DNA from: Cranoglanis bouderius | Taxonomy: Eukaryota > Chordata > Actinopteri > Siluriformes > Cranoglanididae | Length of the DNA: 64,000 nucleotides | Direction: 5' to 3' | NCBI GenBank assembly: GCA_023630585.1 | Contig: CM042540.1 | Span: 16,801,574 to 16,865,573 of the forward strand | Shown: one piece after another, positions 39,501 to 49,700 of the stretch | Numbering within the stretch: position 1 is the stretch's first letter | Layout of the letters: the number at the start of each line of letters is the position of its first letter | Translations under genes and position numbers: made by a program | Notes under the pieces: generated by a model | Told to the model about the DNA's origin: nothing | The model's input: only the letters and a program-made list of their open reading frames with translations | Databases searched by the model: none

Positions 39501-39798
39501 TAACTTGAGTAAATTGTATGGTAATGTGTAGTTTTGGACTTGGCCTAAGCACTTTCTTAGAAGATACACTATATGGACATCCTATAAAATTGTGTGCATC
39601 CAATTTTGTGGCAAAAGTTTGGAGCAGGCTCACATATACTGTAGATGTGATAGTAAGGTGTCCACAAACGTTTGGCCATATAGTGTATAAAAGATGTTCT
39701 CTCAGTTCTGAAGTGTGCCTGATAATTTTCCACCGAGGTGTAGCGGAAAATATTGTGGATTGAAATTTTGCTTAACGTGTTATTGATCTCATTTCAGA
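25866..39798 (+). CDS. cuedc1: CUE domain-containing protein 1
   Basis: Nine coding exons, 25866-26201, 31349-31476, 32560-32686, 32858-33068, 34390-34440, 34566-34655, 34745-34838, 35464-35522 and 36338-36407, join in phase. With the A at 39798 completing a TGA across the last junction, the product is 388 residues, close to the human protein. The first exon has a glycine-rich N-terminus and the CUE domain (FNQAMEDFKTMFPSMDYEVI to GAVDATIDQLLQM), a three-helix ubiquitin-binding fold. Later exons carry a proline-rich PPPVYSPP segment, the NWNPPLLGNLPDDFLRILP block, and a basic LFRDKLKHMGK to KRRKAKRR region. The ATG at 25866 is chosen because it starts MTSLFRRSS as in the family. Exon 9 uses the second of two close AGs (35463), which keeps the family frame. 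The biochemical role is little known. Confidence 0.95.
26202..26267 (+). other. cuedc1: Possible alternative extension of the first cuedc1 coding exon
   Basis: The donor GAG|GTAGCA at 26202 joins directly to ILERTLEPDSS as in mammals and is preferred. A second donor, CAG|GTTTGT, 66 nt downstream keeps the same phase and adds 22 residues containing MLDYMTLSSHTSQ. Either would give an open frame. It is recorded because the extension is fully in frame. Confidence 0.35.
26526..26560. repeat. (TA)n microsatellite
   Basis: A short alternating TA run in cuedc1 intron 2, about 200 bp before a Tc1-like element that starts near 26770. Confidence 0.8.
26770..27914 (-). mobile_element. Tc1-like transposon, right end truncated
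   Basis: The left end reads CACTGATCAGCCATAACATT next to a TA. The right side reaches CACCTGTCAGTGGTTTTAATG, the inverse of the inner left end (CATTAAAACCACCTG), and then diverges, so the outermost right end is lost. The interior is a minus-strand transposase. It sits in cuedc1 intron 2 in opposite orientation to the gene. Confidence 0.85.
26805..27620 (-). pseudogene. Tc1-like transposase, catalytic half largely intact
   Basis: The minus-strand frame 27374-26805 (189 residues) contains WSDES, FQQDNVLCHTA and NPIEHLWD. These are the three acidic positions of the DD34E-type catalytic core. Upstream toward 27620 the DNA-binding half is present only as shifted fragments. The protein is therefore broken at its N-terminal side. 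Confidence 0.75.
28013..28062. repeat. (TA)n microsatellite
   Basis: About 50 bp of uninterrupted TA follows a TC-rich tract and a CATA run, and directly abuts the Tc1-like end at 28073. Confidence 0.9.
28073..29512 (-). mobile_element. Tc1-like transposon, right end replaced by another Tc1 element
   Basis: The left end begins TACAGGTGCATCTCAATAA. An inner repeat at about 28213-28276 (GATGATTTTGGCTCAC) recurs inverted at 29452-29512, but at 29513 the match stops and a different Tc1 sequence begins. The minus-strand coding part is in two frames. It lies 0.16 kb beyond the element at 26770-27914. Confidence 0.85.
28468..29389 (-). pseudogene. Tc1-like transposase in two frames
   Basis: The N-terminal frame (29389-28958) starts just upstream of MGKTADLT and carries the paired helix-turn-helix region (IAKEAGCSQSAVSKHV and a GRKKCGRKR linker). 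The C-terminal frame (28824-28468) has FQQDLAPAHTAK and NPIENLWG, the second and third catalytic acidic positions. The link region at 28825-28957 is shifted, so no single protein is made. Confidence 0.8.
29513..30232 (+). mobile_element. 3' half of a second Tc1-like family
   Basis: The text begins inside a transposase (AAGGCCAAAGTGTGG) and has a plus-strand block, HGGGSVMAWACM, with many stops afterwards. It ends at AGAGGGGACTGTA after CTGTTCCAATACTTTT, a Tc1-type outer end. Its 5' half is missing and the break is exactly where the preceding element stops. Confidence 0.7.
31225..31310. repeat. (TA)n microsatellite
   Basis: More than 80 bp of alternating TA ends only 39 bp before the cuedc1 exon at 31349. 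Length polymorphism is likely. It sits between the polypyrimidine tract region and upstream intron DNA. Confidence 0.95.
33413..33557. repeat. Inverted pair of homopolymer tracts (T-G arm, C-A arm)
   Basis: A T13 run, G15 and G9 runs occur at 33423-33461. About 60 bp later a C24 run (33522-33545) is followed by A12 (33546-33557). The two blocks are reverse complements, so the region could fold into a long hairpin. The G runs could form quadruplexes. It lies in cuedc1 intron 5. Run lengths may be affected by assembly error. Confidence 0.8.
34905..35225 (-). repeat. Fish interspersed repeat, inverted copy
   Basis: It reads TTCATCTTCAGTAACCACTT, GTTTTTGGGAGGAAACCGGA and GAGCTGTGAGGTGGCAAGGC, the reverse of the unit at 21425-21750. 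The tRNA-like end lies at the right side. It is located in the intron between the exons at 34745 and 35464. Confidence 0.6.
35590..36222. mobile_element. Tc1-type MITE with long terminal inverted repeats
   Basis: The ends are TACAGTGGATATAGCAAGTC and an inverted relative ending CATCTACTGTA. Inverted similarity continues inward for roughly 200 bp or more on each side (AACTAAGATAAATCATG at left, CATGATTTATCTTAGTT at right; CATAAGTATGCACACCC against GGTGTGCACACTTATGC). There is no transposase. At 633 bp with TA boundaries it is a non-autonomous element, 115 bp before a cuedc1 exon. Confidence 0.85.
36481..36486 (+). terminator. cuedc1: Possible early polyadenylation signal of cuedc1
   Basis: An AATAAA lies 70 nt after the in-frame TGA that would be met if exon 10 were not spliced at 36408. 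Use of this site would give a short transcript whose protein ends in DALSW, one residue longer than the spliced form. Confidence 0.35.
36868..39163 (-). mobile_element. Tc1-like transposon carrying a nested hAT-type element
   Basis: Both outer ends read TACAGTGCCTATAGAAAATC (right end inverted) with TA boundaries. Two minus-strand coding blocks remain. 38773-38399 is the DNA-binding half (MVGKVLSKG, SIITKWKVYG, GRPSKLDD). 38274-37942 is the catalytic half (HGGGNIMLWGC, FQHDIDPKHTAK, NPVENLW). The coding block is interrupted at its 3' end, and the element is split at 37228-37928 by an insertion. Confidence 0.9.
37228..37928. mobile_element. Non-autonomous hAT-type element with 8-bp target duplication
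   Basis: The inserted 701 bp begins TAGTGATGTCG and ends CCGCAACTA. It is flanked by GTTCAGTC on both sides (37220-37227 and 37929-37936), and removing it restores a continuous Tc1 sequence. Eight-base duplications are the hallmark of hAT transposition. There is no transposase. A perfect inverted repeat of about 40 bp (TCGAGTCTTCGGGTTCGAGT and its inverse) lies inside, at about 37384-37424 and 37500-37540. Confidence 0.85.
39565..39687. mobile_element. Very short Tc1-derived MITE
   Basis: The ends are TACACTATATGG and GGCCATATAGTGTA in inverted orientation, and the 123-bp unit matches both ends of the family seen at 6315 and 22759. It lies just before the last cuedc1 exon. A single related piece without clear ends is at about 42385-42478. 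Confidence 0.75.
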
Positions 39799-40740
39799 TC
39801 CCTCTTGTTACCTGGTATATTTAAAGTATCCGTGGTGAAAGCAGAGTTACCCGTGACAGACTGCCTCGTGGCTCTGTGGTTCCACGAGTATGGTGCGAGC
39901 GAGTCATCCCCGGCTCCTCCCACACAGTCTCCACTTACACAAGTTTCCCTAGTCACAGGAAGGGATTAGAATTCTAAAGCAACATTGTAACATATATCTG
40001 CAATATATTAACTGTATAGTTACACTTTGTTAATATATGATTTCATATGTAAAACTGAACAAATACAGTATTAAATTTCTTTTTTTCCCCCCTTTATAAT
40101 GGTTAAGAAAAACTCTCACGTTGTGCTAGCTACTCTAGATGTATTCTTCCTTTGATTATTTAAGTTTTAAGAGGAATTTGGCTTGTTACAAATAATTTTT
40201 ATATCTCTGCAAAATATTTATATTTCTTCAAACATACAGGTTGACCAACCTGATGGTCATGTAACATTGGAAAGTTTTCTACGATCTCCATGAATCCAAT
40301 CCTTTAATTATACAAAAGGTTGCCACATTTGCTCATGTAATCCATTTATAGTAACACCAAAACGCCTTTTAAAATCTATACTCAATTGTCTGACTACAAT
40401 ATACCAAGGCCTAAAGGTTCAAACTAAATGTTTGATGATGATCTACTTCTATCATGTGCAGAACTAATTGCCAATTCAACCTGTGTAAGTGCCCTTTTAT
40501 CCAGTAGGTGTAGTCCTGATTCTCTACTTGTCCAGAGCCGAAGAATTATCTTGCATATCCAAATGATGCTGTTACAGTGCTTAAATAATTCTTAAATATA
40601 ATGTCAGGGTTTTTCACTTGAACATGGAAAAGGGCAACAATCTGTGAATGGACTTCTACCTGCACTGCCACTTGCATTTTATAATTCTGTTAAGATTCTT
40701 TTGTAGTTTTCCTACAGGAAAGCTATCTAAATAAATTTTT
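39798..40740 (+). other. cuedc1: cuedc1 final exon, mainly 3' UTR (inferred)
   Basis: A good acceptor (CTCATTTCAG) precedes 39798. The first base completes the stop codon TG|A. The next 170 bp is locally GC-rich, and after it AT-rich sequence runs to AATAAA at 40730-40735. The extent is inferred from this signal. Confidence 0.5.
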
Positions 40741-43319
40741 AAAAAAGCCAGTATTAGTATGATATATATATATATATTTTTTTTTAGCCAGTAATGCTGT
40801 TTTTAGACTCTTGTGTTTAGGATCACCTGACGATTATGTTGAGGAGTTAGGTGAACAGAACAAGATACCATCATTTATTGCAAGGGAAGAATATGAGAAT
40901 GTGACCTTCTACACTATTTTAGTTGATGCTAGCATTGGGTTTCTGTGAGTAGAATCACTGGAATACAAGAAATTGTATTTTTGTGCTATTATGCAATGGA
41001 TTCTTAGTAAATGTAACAAAGTATCTCTTGGGTTTTTGAGCAGAGACATTTTTCTAAACACTGTCTGGGCCTTTATTCTATTATTACTGGTTCTAGATAG
41101 CAGGTTTCTCTCATTTTTATTATTATTATTTTTTTTTGGTAATGCTTCACGATTTTGCGTGTCCGGTTTCTCCAGCCACCGGAGGCATTGCACAGTCCAG
41201 TGTTTTCCATGTTCTTTACATTCTCAAGTTTTCATTCATGAGATACTAAGATATAAGTTAATTAACTGAGAACACAAACAACATATGAACAGAAATCTGA
41301 TGTGATACTTAACATGTTAGAATATCCAGTCCAGTACCTCTTATTTGAAATAGGGGTGGGACTTTGAAAAATTAACTTTGACATCTTTCAATTTTTTTAT
41401 TTTATTTTTTTTAATACACATTTACATATACATACATATTTTCATTAAATGTCAAATTGAGAGTATTAAATTATATAAATGTATTCTTTTATTTGTTTGG
41501 TCAGAGACACTTTGAATATTTCTTTAAAAAGTCATTTAAATGATTGCGCTTAGCCTTCATGACTTTATTACTATTACAATTGTTTTCTCTCATTTTTCAC
41601 CTCAGAGTTTGGTATTTTAAAGGCAGGCCACTCTGTTTTAAAACTTTTGTAGCATTATACTTGTATGTTACTCCTTACTGTGTGACCATAAATTGTCTCC
41701 CATATGATCTGTTCAACTAACGCATTTAATCTCTCAGGGAACTTGCTCTCATTTAACCATTTTGGTACAAGCACAGCTTGAATGGACATAAAACGATTAG
41801 TAAAAACAGCAGTTTGACAGCTTAATGTAGCACGGTCAGATATGCTTCATAACGCAATAAAAACTGTTAATCTAACCAAACGATTTTTTAAATATAATGT
41901 CAGTATTTAAGGATTATTTTGTCCTCCAAGATGTTATTTTTCTTTTCCTTTTGATATGTTCTTGATTTCATGCCTAAATTCTGTCCAGATTTACCTTTGG
42001 TCTTCATAAAGGGTGAAGTTAGGTTGAATTTACTTTACAGGATGGTGAAAGTTGTGCAGTAATGAGTGATGTAGTGATGAATACAGTGTACACTTGGAGT
42101 GTTTAATTTTGATCAGATTAGATGGAATATTTTCCTAATGTTAAACTAGGTTAGTAAATTGAATTTGTAATGTAAAATGGTTATTATGATGATGATGATG
42201 ATGGGAGATAATTACCTTTATTTCTAGGACTATGACTGTATTTGCCCCACTAATAAGTGTAATGGTTCTGTAACCCATCATACTCTCCAGATCTAAAGTT
42301 TTCTTACAATCCTGTTACATTTATTAGTTATTTAAAAGGAATAAAATTGTTATATGTTGTCCTTCGGTGTCATTATTTCAAAGCCTATGCAGTTGTATAC
42401 TTCCAACTTTGTGGGAACAGTTTGGGGAAGGCCAACATATGGGTGGGAAACTTCTTGGCCATATTACTGTAGTGTACCTCAGACATCACTTTTATACAAT
42501 GTCACGCATATTGTCTTTACATAGTATGGCCAGTAGGGGCCAGTATCAGCTAATTAAATGTTTTTACAGGAACCTGGCACATCCCCAAACTAGTGTCACT
42601 TTATCAGACGCCTAAACCAAATATAGGCAAAGATACTCTTATATTCTTTATACAAGCAGGGTAAATACAGATATATTTCTTGCATTTTATACTGCTGTAA
42701 TGAATCTTTTTTTTATCCAGGTTACGTTTTTAGTACTGTTATTTATCTTTGCAATTTTAGATTACCTTAATGATACTTGCGCAAAATCTAGTTATTCATA
42801 GGCTACTTATTGGCTTTATATAGACGTCATGATTTTATATGGTGAAAAAATGATTTTGTATGGTGAAATCTTCAACGAAAAACTGGCGGTATGCAGTCTG
42901 ACCTCAAACCGAAAGTTCTGGAAGAGCCGAGAAACTTTCAACCTTAATGTACACGTAATACATGTTAATATTCAATACATAACATGCAAAGCTACATATA
43001 AACATTAAAACTGTTTACGTTGCGTGCAGAATGATTTTTTTCTTTATCTAAATCTACAGTATCTTTATTCTGCTGGGATTTAAGTTTTGTCATTGATTCG
43101 TTCGACATATTGAACTGAGGCAAGTTTCACTTCGATAAGATGTAACAAGCAGTAACCGGGCAGATTTTTTTTTTTTAACAACACTCAAAATTCAGAATAA
43201 TTAAAATAGTTAACACTAAAGAATTCTTTTTTTTTTTCAGCAAAAAAATACATTCCGTTCACATAAACAATGAAAAAACGGACGCCCAATACGTGCGTTC
43301 ATCCACGTTCCGCATCTTC
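40741..43319. other. Intergenic cuedc1-wsb1
   Basis: No coding frame and no complete transposon are evident. Simple repeats include TA near 40760-40775 and ATG near 42186-42200. A piece related to the 123-bp MITE lies at about 42385-42478. Additional AATAAA hexamers at 42337-42342 and elsewhere are isolated. Confidence 0.5.
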
Positions 43320-43744
43320 GAACGAATCAGTGGGCGGAGTTACGACATCGCCTGAACGAGTGTGCTGACGTACTGTGAAGTAACCATCCCTCCGTTGTAG
43401 CGGCCATTATAATCCAGTGTGTACAAACGTAGCTAGTCATACTGCTGAGAAAAAAAAGGAGCGCATTGGAAGAGGATATGTTTTCGAATGTTTTTTGTTT
43501 TTGTGTTGCCTTGATGCTCGAATTTCAGTTATAGGGAGTTTAACTGCTCTGAAAACTTGCTTATATAATTATATATAGATAGATAGAAGTGAGGTTTTGT
43601 AATTGTGTGTTTTGAGCTAGCCTTGTTTTGAGCTCGCGCTCTCGCGTTCCAGCCCACTGAGAGGATTTCATCAGCCGTCTTTCACCACACATTATATCTC
43701 GTTAATCTAAGAGGTGTTGTTTAAAGAGTCTTGTTTCTATTTAG
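43320..43744 (+). promoter_or_regulatory. wsb1: wsb1 promoter and 5' UTR
   Basis: Upstream of the start codon the sequence is locally richer in CpG. It has a GC box (GGGCGG, 43332-43337) and a CRE-like TGACGTA (43366-43372), and no TATA box at the expected distance. A GCGGCCATTATAA motif near 43401 could be an initiator or YY1-type site. The transcription start is not determinable here. This is consistent with a housekeeping-type promoter. Confidence 0.5.
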
Positions 43745-46700
43745 ATGGCAAGCTTCCCAGATTTTGTCAACGAAAATGAAATAGGTGAGTATATAAAACT
43801 GTTTATTTGCTATATGTATATATTTTTTTTGCCTTTTTTGGCTGTGGTACGGATGGGGGAAGGGACCGGGTGAGTTCACTCCTCATTGATTCCTGTATTA
43901 GCCACTGTACCTATTTATTTGTTTAGTTTATGTTGTAAACTTTTTTTTATATACACGCTCTCATTCACTCTCTCATGCACTTCATTCTCACGTTTGTTTT
44001 TTTGTTTGTTTGTTTGCTTTTTAAACAGCGACGTGTTTATTTATTTTTAATATTGTTAGTTGGACGCAGAGGTTCTGATGTTGACTGTCGCTGTAAAGCT
44101 ATAAATTCAAAAATTTTACGTTCAGGTTTTTTTTTTCTATTCTTAGAGTTGGAAAAGTCTAAACCCATGTCTGTTAGCTGTGTCTGTTCTCTGCTTGGGG
44201 TTTGACCAGGATGACTCACATAGCATAGAGTGTTTATCCTACACCGGAAGCCCAGTTATAATGATTAACTTTGATAAATATGTCTGATGTGTTATCAGAT
44301 ATCTGATTCAATATGACCAGTTGTACTCCCAGAGATGTGGTAAATAGTGCAGGATTTTCACATTAATGCTGATGTATCTCTCTTTCTAGCTAAAGCTAAG
44401 TTCATTGGAGAACTTTTAGCACCTGTGGCTCCCTTTGATCAGAAGTCTGGACGGGAGACATGGGCTGTGGCTTTTGCTCCTGATGGTTCCTATTTTGCTT
44501 GGTCTCAAGGACACCGCATTGTGCGGCTCGTACCCTGGTCAAAATGCATGAGCAATTTGTGAGTGTATATATACATGCTGGTTTTTTTTCCTCCTGTGTA
44601 TTGATTAGTGGTGACATGTTGTGTTGAGGATTTATCATTAACTTGTAAACAGCCATACACAAAGAAAGACATGGTGGTGTATGTGTCTGCAGTCTCTCTT
44701 GGCCTGTCACATTTGTGCACTTGCGTGAAAAGATTAATTGTTTTGAGACTGCCTCAAAATTACCCATAATAAGTTACTCATTATTATGGCCTGTGACTGG
44801 GCATTCTGAGACAACAGTGGAAAGCGTATGCCTGTCATAATCATCTGTTTTACTGTTTACTATTAACAGTTTTACTAAGAACAGTATTAACAAGTAAGGA
44901 ATTTTAGTAAATCTTTAACAATGAGTGACATGGAGTAACTTATCAGCACTAAGCAAAACAGCCTCTCTGTTTATGCCATAAAAGAAAAAAAGTACTACAA
45001 GGGGTTATACATATCTGATGTCTGTCATACTTTATCAGACTTATCAGACTACATTCAGAGTCTTCTAGGAAGACCTGTACTGTTTTCCCTATGTAACAAG
45101 GAGTAATCTTGGACTTTCATATTTTACGGCAGATGGAAAGCTCCCTGGGCCTCATTAGTGTAGAGAATTTTAGTGAATCACCTTTTGTTTTAGTTACTGT
45201 CACACTTATCTGGCTTGAGAGTGAATATTCTCGGTAAAGAGAAGCCGCTGTTTCCTTACTGGCTGCCAGACACACATTATATTATTAACTGTTTTTCTAC
45301 ACTGCATGCCCTTTCTCAGCACAGTAGCGCTTTGTAGTATTTGTGAATCCTGATCTATTTGTGAATTAGAGAAAGAGTTCCTTATTCAGTCTGTGATATT
45401 TGATTTTTTTTATATATTGGTGCATTCAGAAGATATCTCGCTGTCTGATGCAACTCATGATCAGCTTCTTTATTCTAAAGCTAAAGAAAGCAAGCCAAAC
45501 ACCCCGCTAGCAAAGATGCATAGAATGAAGAAAGTTTAGGATTTCTGCAATAAATCAGTAACCTTATATCAGTAAAATGGTGCAACTATGTCTCTTATTA
45601 AACTTTATAATACCGTCTATTTGCTGTGTGTTTTTGTTTTTTAAAACTCACTAAGACATTTTTGCCTACTATCAAGTTTACTTAAGAAAGATCTTATCTA
45701 GCATTAGTTACCTTTAACTTGTCTCTTGGCAACATACTTATGATGGCAAACAGTAATTCTTTGTTTTATTCTAACTCTTTATTTTAGCTCGATGAGGAAG
45801 GAGGAGTGGCTAAATGGCGCAGGACCCAGATGTTTGTCTCGGCAAGGTAGCGACAGTGCCCTGGTGCCGGGTGAACCCCGAGAACACACCATTGACTGCG
45901 GTGACATTGTTTGGGCGCTGGCATTTGGTTCCTCTGTTCCCGAAAAACAGAGCCGCTGTGTGAATATTGAGTGGCACCGTTTTAAATTCGGCCAAGACCA
46001 GTTGCTGCTGGCTACCGGCCTCAACAACGGCCGCATCAAGATATGGGACGTGTATACAGGTGAGAATTTTCCACTCATAAACTGAGTAATTGTTGGTCGA
46101 ACTCAAAAGTAAGAGCCTCTGTCTAAAAGGCTGTTTCCTCCCACAACACATGCTGTCCTAAACGACTTATAGTATTGCCTCAGCCCTGTTTAGCAGATGT
46201 GAATTGGTTGTAATAATCTCCCTGACCTAGGTGTGTCAACAGAGGCATTCTCCAGCTAATAAGAGCTGTACATCAGTCTGTAGGGGGGATGGTTTACTGT
46301 AATAATCTCCAGTAACAATACTAACGTTTTCCCCTATTGGCAGTCTTGAAGCGGGTTCCTATGACGTTCTTCAAATTCTGTGTGCTGATTTAAATGCTTT
46401 CTCTGTAGAAGGAATCAATTGATGTGGACTTTGTACAGTAAACAATGTTTGACCAAGAGTGCCAACAGTTACCTGGGTCTTTTCACCCCATTTTCTTTCT
46501 ATTGTGTCTCTTCTTTTTTCCCTCTGTGCAGGAAAACTTTTGTTGAATCTCATGGATCACACAGACATTGTGCGGGACCTAACGTTTGCGCCAGATGGCA
46601 GTCTTGTGCTGGTGTCTGCTTCCAGAGACAAGACATTGCGTGTGTGGGACCTCAAGGATGATGGTGAGAAGACATCCTGTTAATCTAAAACTGTGGGGTC

Positions 46701-49700
46701 CAGGCGGTGTTCCTGGAAGTCCTTGGAAGACTTCCTATCTTGAACATTTGGAAAGGCTGCCGGCTTGTTTTTCTAACAAGCACTGTTTTTTCATATTTCA
46801 ATTTAAATGGTGAACAGTTATCACACATCAGTTATGTATTGACTAGGCACGCCAGTTATTCCTCAAGTGGAATGTTTTATATTTTTATTTTATACCCTCC
46901 TTTCCCTGCAGAAACTCATGCACACACACACACACATAATATGCACCATATTTCATGCTCTTTTCAATTTCTGTTGTTTTGGAAAAATAAAGTGGAACAA
47001 GGTTAAGCTTGCCTAACAGTTCTAACTCAAGGCAGCATGGGACCCACTGTTCCTATTAGCTTTTTAATTAAGCATATTAAACTTTTTTCCCAGAATCCAG
47101 TTGCTATGAAAATAGATGAAAGCCATAAATACAGACTATGCCTACAATCTTCAAACACATAATGCGCATATATGCATAATGTAGTGCCATGTCAGGTCAC
47201 AGCTCCTGATGCATTTTTGTGCGTTGCTACTGTAGGTAACATGATGAAAGTGCTGCGCGGGCATCAAAACTGGGTGTACTGCAGTGCCTTCTCCCCAGAC
47301 TCCTCAGTGCTGTGCTCTGTGGGTGTCGGCAAAGCGGTATGTACTTCAGAATCCATTCTAATTTTCTGACTGGATGTACTGTGTGTTTTGAGTATTACTG
47401 CTTGTAACTATTTGAATGACAAATCAATGAGATTTTAAAGTGAATCTGCACAAAATGCTCGGTGTCATGATCTGCTCTTACAGCCATGCCTGTAGTTTTG
47501 CATTTTGTTTGTTTGTTTTTGTTGTGTGACTGACATGCAGAAATGCCATGGTGTTGTAATGGCCTTAGTGTCTATCTTCTAGAAAATCATCCCTACAGCT
47601 ATCAGCATAAAAAAAGCTTCATCTATGGAAGGATTATTGTCCATTTCTATAAAGCTAAATGCTATGTTAGTTAATTGCTGTCACTTCATCCAATAATTTA
47701 CTACTTTTCGACTGTACTACTGGGCCTAGCCTGCTGAGCCCTTACGGCACTGATTATCTTTAAAATAGGTGCCAGATGAACACACGACTTCATGTGCTGG
47801 CCACAACACCTCAAATGCTTCTGGCCTTTGAGAGCTAGGCTAGCTCACTTACCGTGAGCAGACTGCAGTCGTTGTACCATGCGGTTGTGTGTGTCTATAA
47901 GTGTCTTGCTTTCCCTATCCCAGGTGGAGGCAGAGCTCTGTGTGTGAGTGGTATTGAGGGGAAGTATGCGGGGCACGGCTGCCATCGCGCCCCCTGCTGG
48001 ACGCTCATGTGCCCGTGCCCACGCCTCAGGGGCCTCCGTGCTCCTGGCTGCAGGGGCTTTCTGTACGTAGGTGTTGCTCCATGTCTGTCTACATCTGCTG
48101 TTGCAGTTAATGCTCCCTTTATTGTATTCTTCAGTATATCCAACCAGAGTTGGTTTATATCATTAAAAACCCCCTTCCCCCAACACTATTCCTTCTACCA
48201 CATTTTATTCATTTGTAGTATCTCCGTTACCCTCACGTGTCTCTCCTCTTTAATTCCTCCTGTCAGCCTGAGCAGATCCTCATGTGTCTTGCTATGTGTA
48301 GGACTCTGGACAGTAGAGCTTGAATAATCATTAACAGCCACACATTAGTGCCCTGTCTCCTGCACTTGCAGATCTGGTGGTGCGCTTTGGGAAATCAAAT
48401 TCAAACCCTTTAATATTGATTAGTGGTCCAGGGAATAGCACATTGTTGGCATCTGTGAAGAATGGAAGGGCTCTTAGTGCCTTGATAGGTTGTCTGCTGT
48501 TTGGTGATATCTGCCCTTTTGGGGATTTTTTTTTTTTTTTTTTTTAGCATTAAACCTGAATATAGAGAATATCAGCTCATGAAAAATAAAATAATTTCAT
48601 TGTCTCTAAGTGGACCAATGGCCGATGTTCAGTGTCCACCAATGATTTTTATTTTTTTTTATACTGCTTGAAAAGCTGCTTGTAAATGCATTGTTTTGAA
48701 TAATAATGTTTGAAGCATCAACAACCTGGAGTCTTTTCATGTAATTTCTTTGACTTGATGCTGCCCACAGCATACCCAAGCCAGGCAGGCAGCAGATGTA
48801 AAAGTGCTGGAGGCACTGGAGAACTGTAATTCTTTGTAACGTTCTTGATGCCAGAAACTCCTTTGCCGCCAGACGGACCCCGCTGCTAAAGCTTAATGCC
48901 GTTCTGGCTCTTCCAGCTGCAAATGCCAGACTCTTCCCAAATTTAAAAAGCAGGCTGGGATCTTGGACACTGGAGCCCTTTCATCTCATGGTGCTGTGTA
49001 AGAGGGGGTGGAAAACTTATGGAGTGGAAAATATATGTACTGTTCGTGTAACACACACTAATTCAGTATTTTCTCAGCTATAGTTTGGACACTGGCTATT
49101 GTAATGCAAATATACACTTTTGCTCAAGAGCAATGCCTTCAAAACTAAATCTCAACTAATAAAACACTGGTAACAATGCCTTTTCACCAAAAACGCTAAT
49201 TTCTAATTTAGCCAGAAACATAAACTGGGACATTGTTCTGGAGCAAATCTATCTGTTGAGAAGCACATGGCAAATTTTGATGTAACGAGTTTGCAATGAT
49301 CATGCTGTATGCTGCTGTATGTTTGCCAAAAGCGTCAACCTTTTGGCCATCAAATGTTCTCTTCTCTTGCAGTATCTGTCTCTCCTCGTAGGCCTCCGCC
49401 GGCGCGGTGCAAGCCTATTGTAAACTCAAGTGAACTAAAACTCTGAAAGGGGATACCAGTGGAGTAACATTATGTTACCTTAAGTTACTACTTGTTTGTA
49501 TATATATATATTTATTTATTTATTTATATTTTTTTTTACCACTTTCTTTAGTCATTCAGTTTTTTTTGTAAGGTAATTCAACTAAAATATATTTTGTAAT
49601 ATAACTAGTAGTGTTACTATTCAAAATGAAACTAGACATGCATTTTAATTAGAATTTAGAAATTTTAATAGTATAGATATTTCGTCAGTTATACATTTAA

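Noticed and set aside
47854..48327. 157-residue + strand frame in wsb1 intron 5
   Set aside because: It lies between two wsb1 exons that join in phase without it, resembles no family, and its 3' half is the duplicated segment also seen at 51313-51473.
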